64,000 nt of DNA from contig CM055106.1 in assembly GCA_029204225.1 (NCBI GenBank), forward strand, positions 48,685,337-48,749,336, given 5' to 3'. The position numbers and the translations under genes were made by a program. The DNA is from Diphasiastrum complanatum. Its lineage: Eukaryota > Streptophyta > Lycopodiopsida > Lycopodiales > Lycopodiaceae. The notes below the pieces were generated by a model that worked only from the letters and a program-made list of their open reading frames with translations, made no database searches and was not told the origin of the DNA. Below, piece after piece: positions 11,671-22,919 of this stretch (its first letter is position 1; the number at the start of each line of letters is the position of its first letter).

Positions 11671-12996
11671 TCAGCTCTTGTCTTTTTCACATCTGTGACA
11701 TGACAAATACTAGTGAATGTGCAATTGTAAATAATGACATTTTCAATTATTTTGTTCTATTTTGAAATGGCAATAAACATAAAGTACTTACGAGTCTTCC
11801 GTTGATGAGAAATCTGAAATATGTTGGTAGACTGGTTTGTAATAGCATGAGCTCTATTCTAATAAAATCAAGCTTCCAATGCTCTTTCACCTCAACCATA
11901 GTCAAATATTCCTCATTGTAGATAATGCTTATCTCCATTCGGTTTGTGTGACCATTTAGTTCAAAGTCTTGATCCAGTGCTAGCCATGTACCTTCTTGTA
12001 TATTCTGATAGCTAAATGTGAGACTGAGCATTTGCTTTTCGATATGATAACGAAAGATCATTGTAGACTTTTTAATCCTGCATTCTATGTCATTCTTTGT
12101 CTTACTATCCCAGCCTTGATCCATGAGATCTGACAAAGTCTCATATAATAAATCCTTGCAAACAATTAAAGTTGGTGTCGTACGAACACTAGCACTCGAG
12201 AAAAAATCAACAAAAATATGTAATGAGCTAAACCAACTTAGGTGAACAATTTTCAAGCCTGTGTTTATCTTCATAGCATTTCTAATATCAATGAGTAGCT
12301 TGCATCTCAATGATTCGAAAACAATACTGTCAGGAGTAGGCCACTCATCACTTTGAAAACTAGGCAATGGTGTTGCTTTGAGCTTGCCAAAACCTCCATC
12401 TGTTTTTGGCGTATATAAAGATTCATAAAAATAGATACCACAATCTGCAAGTTCCTTTGGACTTCTTCCTCTGTATTGCAGCTTTCCAACATCAGAGTAA
12501 ATTAAATCTAATATTCCTGCAAGTGATTGTGTTGGCTCCCATTCACTTATGCATGATGGATATAAATCTGAAAGAAAAAAACAATGTTGAAGCATTTAAA
12601 TCATAATCTGAAGAGCATCAATAAAGAAAATCACCTATGACTGTTGTAGAGTGCATATGTTTTGATATACTTACAATTACATTTTTGATGATCATGAGGA
12701 TTGATATCATGTACTTTGATTTTTGAATGCATATATACATGTTGTACTAAAACTTCTGATATCGATTGACCTTCCAGAGTAGTCTTAAACTCCAAAATTT
12801 TTGCTTTCCAATAAGATTTGTAAGTCATTTTTGCTTTTTTCTTTTGTCGAAAATTGCCCTTTGATAATGGATGCAACAATACCCATGAATTCTTCGTATA
12901 TTTTGTTGGCTTCCAGTTATCAGCTTTATCTTTCTCATTGTAAAGAATCACAAACTCGATTGTAAATCTGGGTCTCCTTGCCATTGCTATTTTCAA
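11671..12996 (-). CDS. Unknown 378-residue protein encoded in the TIR transposon, three exons, intact
   Basis: I do not recognise this protein. Exons 12996-12675, 12567-11792 and 11709-11671 join with correct GT-AG sites and phase into 379 codons with no internal stop. The start is an ATG at 12996, with a second in-frame ATG at 12984. It begins ARRPRFTIEFVILYNEKDK, has a Lys-rich patch QKKKAKMTYKSYWKAK, a middle block with LAGILDLIYSDVGKLQYRGR, and ends with a short exon giving CHRCEKDKS. No transmembrane segment, signal peptide or known nuclease motif is evident. It runs convergently toward the transposase-like gene within the same TIRs, so it is probably an accessory factor of the transposon (DNA binding or regulation is a guess). 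It is open while its partner carries several stops. The exon 3 acceptor is the least certain part. Confidence 0.6.
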
Positions 12997-13412
12997 AGCT
13001 TGGGCACCAAAAATCTCTCTGATATGATACTTAATTTCAAATTTTCATATCACATTTAATCTAATGTGAATGCCAACATAGTCACAGTTACTGCATATAC
13101 CATATTTTATGTAATTGTACATATTGTATTTCTATAACTATAACTAGTATAGTTAGAAAATTTCATTATACTAACTAGCATAGTCAAGTAAATTTAAGTT
13201 GAGGTATTGACTTCGGGCAGATTAGCACGTGTCGGGCAGGAAGAAGAAACCAATGGGATACGTCCATGTTGTCCGGACACAAATTTCAAAGTTTTCTTTA
13301 TTGCATTTTTATTTCTCAGCTAATTTGAACTACGTTACGTAGATTTCAAATCTGTGCATTTTGATTGGGCCTGGTGACGGTCGAAACTAAAGAAAAAAAA
13401 TAAAAGTATCTT
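12997..13412 (-). promoter_or_regulatory. Upstream region of the accessory transposon gene
   Basis: The sequence between the accessory gene start and the right inverted repeat contains two similar copies of aactag(t/c)atagt near 13141 and 13175. There is no coding frame. It probably holds the promoter of the minus-strand gene and subterminal sites, but nothing more specific is visible. Confidence 0.35.
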
Positions 13413-13450
13413 TACAAAGGGTCTCTTTTTATTTTGGAACTCCTCTAATG
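13413..13450 (-). repeat. Right terminal inverted repeat of the DNA transposon
   Basis: This is the inverted partner of 9064-9100. It ends in gaactcctctaatg on the plus strand. The flank to the right is copia-1 gag, reading CRFNPKRKK on the minus strand. Confidence 0.8.
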
Positions 13451-14225
13451 TTTTTTTCTTTTTGGGTTGAATCTACACTCATATGCAGAAGGTCCCTTCT
13501 TCTTGTAGTGCATGCAATGTATTGTCAAGTTGAGCCAGCATCTATCGGCTGTGTCCCAGCTTGTGACAGTGATTACAGGAGGAAGTTTGTTGGTTGTTGT
13601 TGCCTCTGCTCGAAGACTTCGAATGAGCCTTGTCGAATCTGGATTTGTTCTTGCTTTTCTTCTTTCCTTTTGTGAAAAGAGCCTTCTCCTAGTCACTGCT
13701 TCCTTCTCCTTCGTCTCTCATTAGTCTCTAATGTCATTTCTGGTAAGCTCAGAATGAATATTCTCAACGGCTGATAGGACGTAGGTAGAGTTTTCATGAA
13801 GTACATAATACAGCTAATTGAGTGAAGATCGTTCTGATCTTCTCGACATGCTGATCCAACTGGTTGCCATCCCATCACATACTTTGTAGCTGATGGTGTA
13901 GGTGCATCACCGAAGCGACAGTCCTCACTTCATACTTCTGTTTCAGTCTTTCACTTCATGACTGCTCGCACAGTCTTCAATCTGCATGAGTATTTCTTCG
14001 TTTATGGATGAAACGATGATTGCCATTGCGCACTCATCCGTTCTGATCCATTCAGCTCTTCTCGGGTCTCCCTCTAGAGGCTGTTCTTCTGTGAGTTTGG
14101 TCACTGACTAGATGCCTTCACCCTTCAGAAGCGTTTTGATTTTGAACTTCCATATTTGATAGTTCACGCCATCAAGATTGATTCTTATTCTTGTCTGGAT
14201 CGTTGTAGCCACATTGTCTTGCCTT
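13451..14225 (-). pseudogene. copia-1 gag
   Basis: Near the primer site, the N-terminal hallmark INLDGVNYQIWKFKIKTLL (about 14180-14110) is the copia gag opening. The C-terminal part has basic, Ser-rich KGKKSKNKSRFDKAHSKSSS followed by a zinc knuckle starting CNHCHKLGHS (a CX2CX4H pattern) and a degenerate second knuckle ending SAYECRFN. Several frameshifts and stops are present. The frame would continue into the protease at 9060 but for the inserted DNA transposon. Confidence 0.75.
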
Positions 14226-14229
14226 AGAG

Positions 14230-14246
14230 AATCTGCTCTGATACCA
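14230..14246 (-). other. Primer-binding site of copia-1 (initiator Met tRNA)
   Basis: The minus strand reads TGGTATCAGAGCAGATT directly after the LTR end CTACA. TGGTATCAGAGC is the standard plant copia primer site, complementary to the 3' end of initiator-methionine tRNA. Confidence 0.9.
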
Positions 14247-14730
14247 TGTAGATTTTTGTTTGGGATGAGTGTTTTGGGGACAGTTGTTTTGGCTGCTCCT
14301 GTTCGTGCTGCCTTTGTGGCTAGCTTGCAGAAATTTTGCATGATCCTAAGAAAACGACTACAGATCACAGAATTCAAATCATTTGATTCAACAATCAGCA
14401 AAGACAATGCGACAATCAGCGATGGAAGAACTGAGAGCATTTGTGTTTGTAATGTCCTTTTGTTTTTGAGTGAGTCGATCAGTGTCTCGCACATTGGCAG
14501 CTTGTCGATCCTCTAACAAAAGTTGCTATGTTCTGTTTGTTGACAAACTTTCATACATAACTAATAGTGCTAACAATAAGCTAACACTGCTCTCTACTTC
14601 AGCTCATTCTTGGTTACTTTATTTTGTAGTAATCAATCCTGTGTTTATATCCACTACATGGAGTTTTACAAGATAGTTTCACTGTGAATTACAAGACAGG
14701 TTTTACGCTAATCAATTAGTTAGCTAACCC
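14247..14730 (-). repeat. 5' LTR of copia-1
   Basis: The inner end is fixed by the primer site at 14246. The first 205 bp match the 3' LTR remnant at 5741-5950. A TATA-like gatataaacaca on the minus strand (about 14643-14654) suggests the U3 promoter lies further right, so the outer end is put near 14730. An alternative outer end is the TGTTAG at 14518. The exact boundary is uncertain. Confidence 0.6.
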
Positions 14731-14734
14731 ATGT

Positions 14735-15030
14735 CAACGTCGCTTCTGGCGGCTGAGCGTAGAAGTACAAGGCCTCTCACACTCGTCGAACTGCCAACTG
14801 TAAGCTCGACTTGTTCATCTTCGGTTTCGGCCAGAGCTTCCTCCTCAACACTTCGTGGTCTTCGGGCACTTGGTTGAAGGAACGAACGTCGCGAACATTT
14901 CACCTTCGGCCTTCGCTTCATCTTCGACCTTCGCTTCATCTTCGACCTTCGCTTCGTGTTCGACCTTTCGGGATTTCTTCGACCTTCGAGATCCCTTCGT
15001 CAAGGTTGTTGGAGTTCACTATTTCAGACA
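14735..15030 (+). repeat. CTTCG-rich region with an 18-bp tandem repeat
   Basis: The unit ttcatcttcgaccttcgc is repeated about three times between 14905 and 14960, within a longer stretch rich in cttcg from 14811 to 15000. All frames stay open here because of composition; there is no domain, so it is taken as simple tandem repetition and not a gene. Confidence 0.7.
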
Positions 15031-15038
15031 GAAACAAC

Positions 15039-15779
15039 CAAATGGATTTTGGTCAGAAGCATGCAACACCATAATATATCTCCAGAATAGGACTAGGCCA
15101 TTACAGTACCAAAGATAACACCTAAGGAGACATTTACAAAGAAGAAGCCAAAGGTGAATCTTTGGATGTAAGGCCATTGTACAAAAAAAAGATAGGGGTA
15201 AGTTTGATATAAAAGCTTTGAAGTGTATCTTCTTAGGCTATAATGATCGTGTGACGTGCTATAGATGCTTTGATCCTTTGGAGAGAAAAATGCATATTAG
15301 TCGTGATGTCATCTTTGATGAATCTAAGATGTACAAAGATGAGGATGCTGAGAAGCTTGACACATCAACCAACAAAGATGGCATGGTAAAAATGCCTCTT
15401 GATGATGGAGCATTTGTGGATATTCATAATGATTGACTCTAGTGATGCGCCTCATGATGCCATCACACAACCTCATGACACAGGATGGAGGAGGGAGTTG
15501 AAGTTGCAAATGCAAAGAGAAGGATGTACCTTGGGACACATTCTCACCAAGAAGTAGATCACCTAAGAGGAAGCTCCCTAAACGGTTTGAGAGATTGATG
15601 GAGAGTTGCAACATGGATGACTTTCTTGAATCATCCATTCAAGGAGAGCTAAGAAGATCAACAAAAAAGAAGACACACCATGATAGGTATGAAGCAAACT
15701 ACACTCTCTTGTCACAAACATCATTCAAAGCAAAGAGCCTTCGACTTATGATGAAATGAAGGATGATGACATTTGGGTC

Positions 15780-15781
<2 letters not shown>
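15039..15781 (+). pseudogene. copia-2: fragment of integrase C-terminus up to the RT start
   Basis: On the plus strand the frame gives FWSEACNTIIYLQNR, then LKCIFLGYNDRVTCYRCFDP and HISRDVIFDESKM. These are the end of the copia integrase and the conserved block after it. Further on come RFERLMESCNMDDFLES and KEPSTYDEMKDDDIWVNS, the usual lead-in to the copia RT. It is broken by frameshifts and cut off abruptly by the (CT)n run at 15782. Confidence 0.8.

Positions 15782-15827
<46 letters not shown>
15782..15827 (+). repeat. (CT)n microsatellite
   Basis: About 23 uninterrupted CT units start exactly where copia-2 ends. Confidence 0.95.
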
Positions 15828-16244
<417 letters not shown>

Positions 16245-16469
16245 TACACACATACACTGGTCAAAACTGACAAGGACCGCAACTGGTTCATGTAAAGAAG
16301 ATATTCAAGTCGAAAGAACAATGAAAATAGTGTTCTTCACACACATTCAATCAATGTTGATTACACACAGACATACACACACAAATATACACACACCCTA
16401 CACGTAGTATTACATACATTCAACACAGATATATATGAAAAAAAACAATCCACAATCAGCCTCGAATTT

Positions 16470-17180
16470 TTCCAAAGGATCGAACTTTTCTGATCCAGTG
16501 TTGAGCTTGGCAAAGAAGGATTTTTTGACCCTGGATCGGATCGGATCAAGGCAGATTTATTCCAACCCGTAGTCAACTCAGAATTTTTTTGAGGACTTGA
16601 ATTTTTCTAAAGACTCGAATTTTTTCTTTAAAGACTCGAATTTTTCCAAAGTCTCGAATTCTTCCAAAGACTCGAATTTTTTCAAAGACTTAAAGTTTTC
16701 CAAAGACTCGAATTTTTCCAAAGGATTGAATTTTTCTGACCCAACATTGAGCTTGGAAAAAAAGGATTTTCTGACCTTGGATCAGATCGGATCGGATTTA
16801 GGCAGATTTATTCCGACCTTTGTATATTTCCGACCCAGAGTACAATCCAACCCATTTGTATATTTTTGACCCTTTGTACTGTCAACTCAAAATTTTTTCG
16901 AAGACTCAAATTTTTTTCCAAAGACTGAAATTTTTTCGATGACTCAAATTTTTCAAAGGATCCAATTTTTCCAAAAACTTGGATTTCTGACCGACAATAT
17001 CGGATTTTAAAATGGGTCGAACTTTATACACTGGGTCAAAAAAGTAACGTAGTATCCAAAAATATACAAAGGGTCAAAAATCTATACTGGGGTGAAAATA
17101 TGCACATGGGTCCGATTTATCAAACCCGATTCGACCCGATCCAGGGTCAAACACGTCCGGATAATTTTCGCCTCGATCCG
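16470..17180 (+). repeat. Nested direct repeats (ccaaagactcgaattttt units and a 100-bp duplication)
   Basis: Between about 16590 and 16735 a unit like ccaaagactcgaattttt is repeated six to seven times with changes. It is flanked by two imperfect copies of a block of about 100 bp, 16475-16575 and 16715-16815, which share gttgagcttgg, aaggattttttgacc, ggatcggatc and ggcagatttattcc. Further degenerate units such as gggtcgaa run to about 17180. No gene is seen. Confidence 0.7.
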
Positions 17181-17499
17181 ATCCGATTCGATGTAGGGTC
17201 AGAAAATTTCTTTTTGACAAGGATGACATTGGGTTGAAAAATATCCAACACTAGATTTTTCGACCTTTTGAAAAACTCGAGCCTTCTTATTTTGGATTTT
17301 GTATTACTTTTAGAATGCTCATTATTGAGGCTGAGCATCGAATTCCAACAAAACACATACATACCACATGCATAAACAACATATTCACTTTGAACTGTGG
17401 GCCGCCCGTTAACAGACATTTGCAAACACAGATCACCTACCGCCCGTCAACTTTTTATTAAGATACTCCCTGTGCTATTGTTAAACATGGTTAAATTTT

Positions 17500-17830
17500 G
17501 ACCCCTACTATGTCCGAGATGTGTGAGATATATTACATATTCGAGATGCGAGATGTGAGAGGTCGGCCACCATCAAAATCATCGACCGTCATCCAGATTG
17601 TCGGCGGCCACCTAAATCCACACCATATTTGTATGATCATTGGCCATCCACCCAAACCATTGGCCGCCACCCAAAATTTTGGCTAATTGTCACTGACAAC
17701 TTTTGACCCAAACGATTGACCTTCGACCCAAACCATCAGTCATAACCCAAATTGTCGGCTGTCGGCTGTCCATTGCCCCCGTCCATTATCTACCTTCAAT
17801 CATCAATCGCCCGCTCTGAGCATCATCCAA
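17500..17830 (+). repeat. Degenerate short tandem repeats (ggccaccacccaaa-like)
   Basis: Units of the form cgaccgtcaccc/ggccaccaccca/ttggccgccacccaaa recur about every 20-25 bp. The block leads into the (CA)n microsatellite. There is no coding potential. Confidence 0.5.
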
Positions 17831-17833
17831 GCC

Positions 17834-17957
<124 letters not shown>

Positions 17958-18340
17958 TCTCAAGCCATTGAGAATGACTTGGACTAGCTCACTTTGATTG
18001 ATTGAATCACCAATACATGCAAGCTCCCTATGAATATCCTTGACTCTCAAAACATAATTAGATGAACTCTCATCACTCTTTTGACTACTTTGGAAGATTT
18101 GATTTCTAAGATTGAGGAGCCTAGAGGTTTCTTAGCCTCATAGATAGATCCCAAGCTTGTTTGGTTGTAGTACAATCACCAATCTCTCTCAAAATCTCAT
18201 CAGAGACATTCATCTTGATAAAGTGGAGAGCCATCCTAGCTCTCTTCTTGTATTTTTGTACTTCTTGAAGGACTTGGGGCTCCTCCTCAATCCCAAGTAC
18301 AATGTCCATCACATCTTGGAGTTTCAAGATTGACTCCATT
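17958..18340 (-). pseudogene. copia-3-type gag N-terminal half
   Basis: The minus strand gives MESILKLQDVMDIVLGIEEE, HFIKMNVSDEILREI and MRVKDIHRELACIGDSINQS, then VILNGLR, where the (CA)n run begins. The same blocks occur in copia-4 gag (40020-40395), so this is the same family. The middle of this gag has lost bases around 18100 and the rest is missing. Confidence 0.85.
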
Positions 18341-19164
18341 CTAACCTTTCAAATAGAATAGTTGGAGGTAGGTAGTCTTTGACTAGATTCCAATAGGTAG
18401 GAGCCCATAGAAGCCATGAAATAGTGAAGACTCCTTGTAATGAGACACTAAAAATGTTGCTACTCTCTTACTGTAGGATCCAATAATGATATGCTACCAC
18501 CTCCTATGCAAGATCTTGCAACAAACTATGAGATGATTCTCACTAGCTATTCCAATCTCTCCAAAACTAGATCTACTTCACATCAAATGATGGAGTATGG
18601 GCAAAGTTAGGATCAAACACTCTTAGCACGTGTGAAATACACTAAGAAACCAAATTTGACCCAAATATAATGATATTGCATGAAACAAAATGGCTGAGAT
18701 CTCAAAATAGTGCCTAGATCACATATAGATAAGATTGATAAGCATTCAACTGTGATTTGGGATCAAACAGGCAATCTCTTGACAAAAACAAATGTGTCCA
18801 CCCAGGTCTAGGTGCCCTACCTAACCCTTTTCAAAATCTTATAACTTTTAATTGGCTCAACCAAATGGAATAAAACTCATTGCATCAAAAACTAGACAAT
18901 TATAGCTTTCAAACAAGCCAAAATGCATAGAATTTGGATCAAACATGAGAGAGAACTTCAAGACTGAATTTGCATGTTTCTCACACGTGCCTGTACATCA
19001 AATTCAGTACAGTACTCGTTCAGGTTCAATCAATGTACTATTGATCTCCTTTGATCCAAAAAACTGCAAGTTAGCTAGGAAAATGGATCTTTGACAATTT
19101 CTAGCTCAATATTGGTGGAAAACTTTCATAGTAATGAATGGAAATACATGGTAACCTTAGGTAG
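18341..19164 (-). other. Leader between primer site and gag of the copia-3 downstream unit
   Basis: About 820 bp separate the primer site at 19176 and the gag fragment, much like the 750-bp leader of copia-4 (39201-39946). No reading frame is recognised. Confidence 0.5.
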
Positions 19165-19176
19165 GCTTTGATACCA
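19165..19176 (-). other. Primer-binding site, copia-3 downstream unit
   Basis: The minus strand reads TGGTATCAAAGC right after an LTR end. This is the same variant of the initiator-Met primer site as in copia-4 (39189-39200). Confidence 0.85.
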
Positions 19177-19928
19177 TGTGAATTTCACATGTGTGGAGTG
19201 CCCACTACATGTGATTTAGATCTCCTAAGGTGTGTGGATGCACAATGATCAAGATTAGATTGAGATTCAAGATCTATCTAGCTCTCAATGGCAAAAACAC
19301 ACTACTACATGCATTAACTCACTTCCAAAGTACATACACACATGTGGGAAGTGTTCCAAAATAAAACTAAGTAAAACTAAGCTCCTCTTCTTGGGTAGAG
19401 AGAGAATCCTACCAATAGCTCTTGGGTAGAGAGAGAAAGCAACAAAAAACTTAGATCCAAAATCTCACTTGCACACAAAATCAATTAGCACAAAATGAGA
19501 AGTACAATGATACTAGTAGATCCACGAGCTAATTCTAACTCAAACATGATTGGACCTCATATTTACAACCTCTTAGTCCTATTGGACCATTGATGCATCC
19601 ACCTCTAAATTCTATTGGTCCATTCACAAGCCTATCTCAAATCCTCTTGGATCATTGATGCTTCCACCTCTAAATTATGATTGGAACTCTTGAACTTTGA
19701 CTTGTCATACATCAAACTAACTAAAGACACTTGTCAACAACCTATTTAACATGAGTTTTACCTCCTATACTACTTTGGCTCAATAGAGGCATTACATGTG
19801 GATTTGACCAAATTTGCCATCTATGCCAATTTTTGACCCTGTCAACATTCTACACAAAGATGCTTGACCATAAAACTTTATGAGACCCCTATGACAAACA
19901 TTTCTAATTTATTTTACAATTCTCCACA
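19177..19928 (-). repeat. copia-3 LTR, apparently shared by two units
   Basis: On the minus strand it begins TGTGGAGAATTG and ends CACATGTGAAATTCACA, about 752 bp. It is the 3' LTR of the pol-containing unit on its right and is followed by a primer site, leader and gag as if it were also a 5' LTR. It matches 22920-23623 in many blocks, for example ctcctcttcttgggtagagagagaat against ctcctctccttgagtagagagagaat (spread over several short identities) and repeated tcctattggacc motifs. Confidence 0.75.
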
Positions 19929-19961
19929 TGCGGGAACATCCTCCACACATGTGAGATTCAC

Positions 19962-22860
19962 TCACAAACTTCTAACATAGAAATACCAAGCTAGATTTTT
20001 GCCAATTTCTCCGACAAATAATGGATAAATCTTCTCTCTTGTAAAGTAGACCATAATCATGTGATGAAGATATGTGTACCTTAGCACCCTCTTGGCCATC
20101 TTCCAATGATGGATCTTTGGATCTTGCGTAGATTGGCTCAATTTGTGCACACAATAGCTCAGGTCTGGCCTAGTGATAGTAAGCCATATCAAGGAGCCAA
20201 TAAGACTCCTAAAAAGTGTGATGGCCTTGAAGGATCTTTCATCACCTTTATTAGGATCTTTTTCAATATGCTCCATTGGTGTATCAACGCCCTTACAATT
20301 TTCCATATGAAATTTTTTCAACATAGCAAGAGCATATCTAGATTGACAAATAAAAGCATAATTATCATGAAAGCCAATCTCTAGGCCTAATATATAATGG
20401 ATCTCTCCTAGATCTTGCATCTTAAACTCTTTTCCAAGTGCAACTTTAGTTTCATGAACTAATGCGATACTACTTCCACAAAGGATAATGTCATCTACAT
20501 AGATGGGAAGAATGACAATATCACTAGCAACAAACTTTATATACATGGAAGGATCATAGTCAGTAAGAGTGAATCCTAGTGAGATAAGAAAAGAGTTGAG
20601 TCTTTCATACCAAGATCTAGATTTCCTCTAGAATATATCCATTGAGGAATGCATTGGAAACATCCAATTAGAACACCTTCCACTTGAAATAGGTAGGAAG
20701 AGATATAAGAATTCTTATTGTCACCATCTTTGCCATGGATGCAAAGGTCTTTTCATAATCAAGTCCATGGATTTGTGCAAATCCCTTGGCACATAATTTT
20801 GCCTTGTACTTGTTGATGATGCCATCTTGATTATACTTGATTCGAAATACCCACTTGGATCCAATGATGTGCTTGTTGGATGGAGGATCCACAAGCTCCC
20901 AAGTATTGTTGGTGATCAGTGCTTCATATTCTTGCTTCATGGCCTCATACCACTCCTTGGTATTGAGTGCCTCTTCAACATCCTTTGGCTCCTCATGTGA
21001 GATGAAATATGCAAAGCTGGTGGATTCAAGATCCACTTGCTTGCCTTTGTCAACATAGGAAAGCCTCTTAGGCTCAGATCTATCTCTTGATGACCTCCTA
21101 GGTGTAAAACTTGAGGAGACTCCTCCTCAAATATCGACCCCAACATATCTTGATTGTCTTCAAAAGTGATATTTGGTGATGGATCTTGAGGTAACTTGAT
21201 CTCAGCCCCTTCAAGTGATGGATGTTGATCTTCATGAAATATTAGATCTCTACTTTCAATCACTTTTCAATTAGAGAGTACAAAGATTCCATAAGCCTTT
21301 TTTGTGGATGAATATCCAACCATGATCTCTTTTTTAGAGCATGGATCATCCTTTCTCCTTGTTTCCAAGGGAATGTGTGCAAAGCAAATAGTGCCAAATA
21401 CTCTACCCTTAGGCTTATTTTTGAATAAGACCTCATATGGTGTCCTTCCTTCAAGAGCAAGATGTGGCAGCCTATTGCAAAGATAATTTGCACAAGTTAT
21501 AGCCTCTCCCCAAAAATCTTTAGGCAAAGATGTTTCAATCCTTATGGCTTCTGCACATTCACATAAGGACCCATTCTTTCTCTCAGCCATTCCATTTTGA
21601 GATGGTGAGTAAGTACAAGAAAACTCCCTCTTTATGCCTTCTTGCTCACAATAGTCATGGAATTTGTTGGAGATGTACTCTCCTCCTCCATCACACCTCA
21701 AAGCCTTGATCTTCAATGATAATTGCTTCTCAACATATGCTTTGAATATAAGAAAGGATAACACATCATAGGTTTAGAAGTAAGAAGATATAACCTTGTA
21801 TATCTTGTGAAATCATCAATAAATGACAAAGTAAGTGGCTCTTCCCTTGCTTTTGGATGATGAGAAGTGCACATCTGAGTGTATCAACTCCAAAGCATGT
21901 GTGCTCTTGATGTAGGATCTTTGATATGCTTTCTTGTGTGATTTTGCAATTGCACGAGCCTCACATGGCTTGATTTCCTTGGAAAGATTCTTTGGCAAGC
22001 CAATAGCGTTGGCTTCTTTGATCATAGAAAGCATGGATTTGTAGTTGGGATGTCCCAACATCCTATGCCATAACTCCTCCTTGGAAAGCTTTGTCACATA
22101 AGCAATATCACATTTCTCTCTTGGATCAAACTTGTATATGCCTCCAAATCTTGATCCATGTGCAAGGATCTTATCATTTCTCTTAATAAAACAAGTATCA
22201 ATATTGAATTTCACATCAAGGCCACCATCAAGAAGTTGGCCAAAGGTTCTTTGTAAGATTAGGCACAAAAAGAACCTTGTTGAGAGAAGGAACTTTGGAA
22301 GATGAAGTCTTCAAGAGAATACTCCATATGCCTTCAATATTGCATTCTTGGTCATTTGTTGTATAGATAGTCTTCTTCTTAGCTCCTCCATAAGGCATAA
22401 TAGAAGTGAAGGACTCCTTGGAGCTACACATATGTGAAGATGCTCCATGATCAATGTACCAAGATCCATCCTTCTTGAAAGATGTAGATGAAAGACTAGA
22501 GACCATAAGAGATCCCTCTCCATCACTTGAAATATAGTCTTCTTTCTCATTTGATATGTTGGCTTGCTTGACTTGGTTCTTCTTCTTGAAGCAATTTGTA
22601 GCATAGTAACCCTTCTTACCACAAAAGAAACATTTGATATTTTTCTTCTTCTTTGAGGTAGAAGCATGAGAGGAATCCTCCTCCTTTCCATCTTGGTCTT
22701 TATCTTTTGCTTTGTCCTTGGAGAGGTGTTGGTGTTGCTTCTTGCTCCTCCCTTTGTGCTTGGCAAAAATGATTCAATCCTTGTGATAATGAACCCTCTT
22801 GATCCAAATTTCCTTGAGATAGCATGGGAGATGCAATCAACACTCTCTAAATCTTGATTT
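19962..22860 (-). pseudogene. copia-3 gag C-terminus, protease, integrase and RT
   Basis: The minus strand gives a zinc knuckle region IKCFFCGKKGYYATNCFKKK, where the knuckle His is Tyr. The protease has WYIDHGASSHMCSS, in which the catalytic DSG has become DHG. The integrase has ELIHSDVHFSSSKSKG, CDGGGEYISNKFHDYC and YSPSQNGMAERKNG. RT has YNQDGIINKYKAKLCAKG, LPIYVDDIILCGSS and HMENCKGVDTPMEH. The frame breaks near 21780, 21240 and 20600. The RNase H stops a few residues in, near 20020, so it has been deleted. Confidence 0.9.
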
Positions 22861-22907
22861 TCATGAAATTTTTGAAACTATGATAGATGCATCAAAAGCT
22901 TAGGTAG

Positions 22908-22919
22908 GCTCTAATACCA
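22908..22919 (-). other. Degenerate primer-binding site of copia-3
   Basis: The minus strand reads TGGTATTAGAGC directly after the LTR end, one change from TGGTATCAGAGC. Confidence 0.75.

Larger units (their letters stand above)
9064..13450. mobile_element. Two-gene DNA transposon with terminal inverted repeats, family not recognised
   Basis: The ends are inverted copies: the plus strand from 9064 and the minus strand from 13450 both begin with the same 14 bases, CATTAGAGGAGTTC, followed by imperfect similarity through GACCCTTT to about 35 bp. The element splits copia-1 gag between its zinc knuckles and its protease. It carries a transposase-like gene on the plus strand (9697-11653, decayed) and an intact gene on the minus strand (12996-11671), convergent with 17 bp between them. 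If a TA dinucleotide (9067-9068 and 13446-13447) is the target duplication, excision keeps the gag and protease frames in register. I could not assign a superfamily; the TIR does not look like typical hAT, CACTA or Harbinger termini. Confidence 0.75.
5741..14730 (-). mobile_element. Ty1/copia retrotransposon copia-1, decayed, carrying a DNA transposon insertion
   Basis: Read on the minus strand the order is LTR (about 14730-14247), primer-binding site (14246-14230), gag (to 13451), a foreign TIR transposon (13450-9064), then protease, integrase, RT and RNase H (9060-5960) and a truncated 3' LTR (5950-5741). The order protease-integrase-RT is the copia order. Many frameshifts and stops make it inactive. 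No matching target duplication was found at the two ends: the five bases left of 5741 are gagac, and no such copy was identified on the right. Confidence 0.85.
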
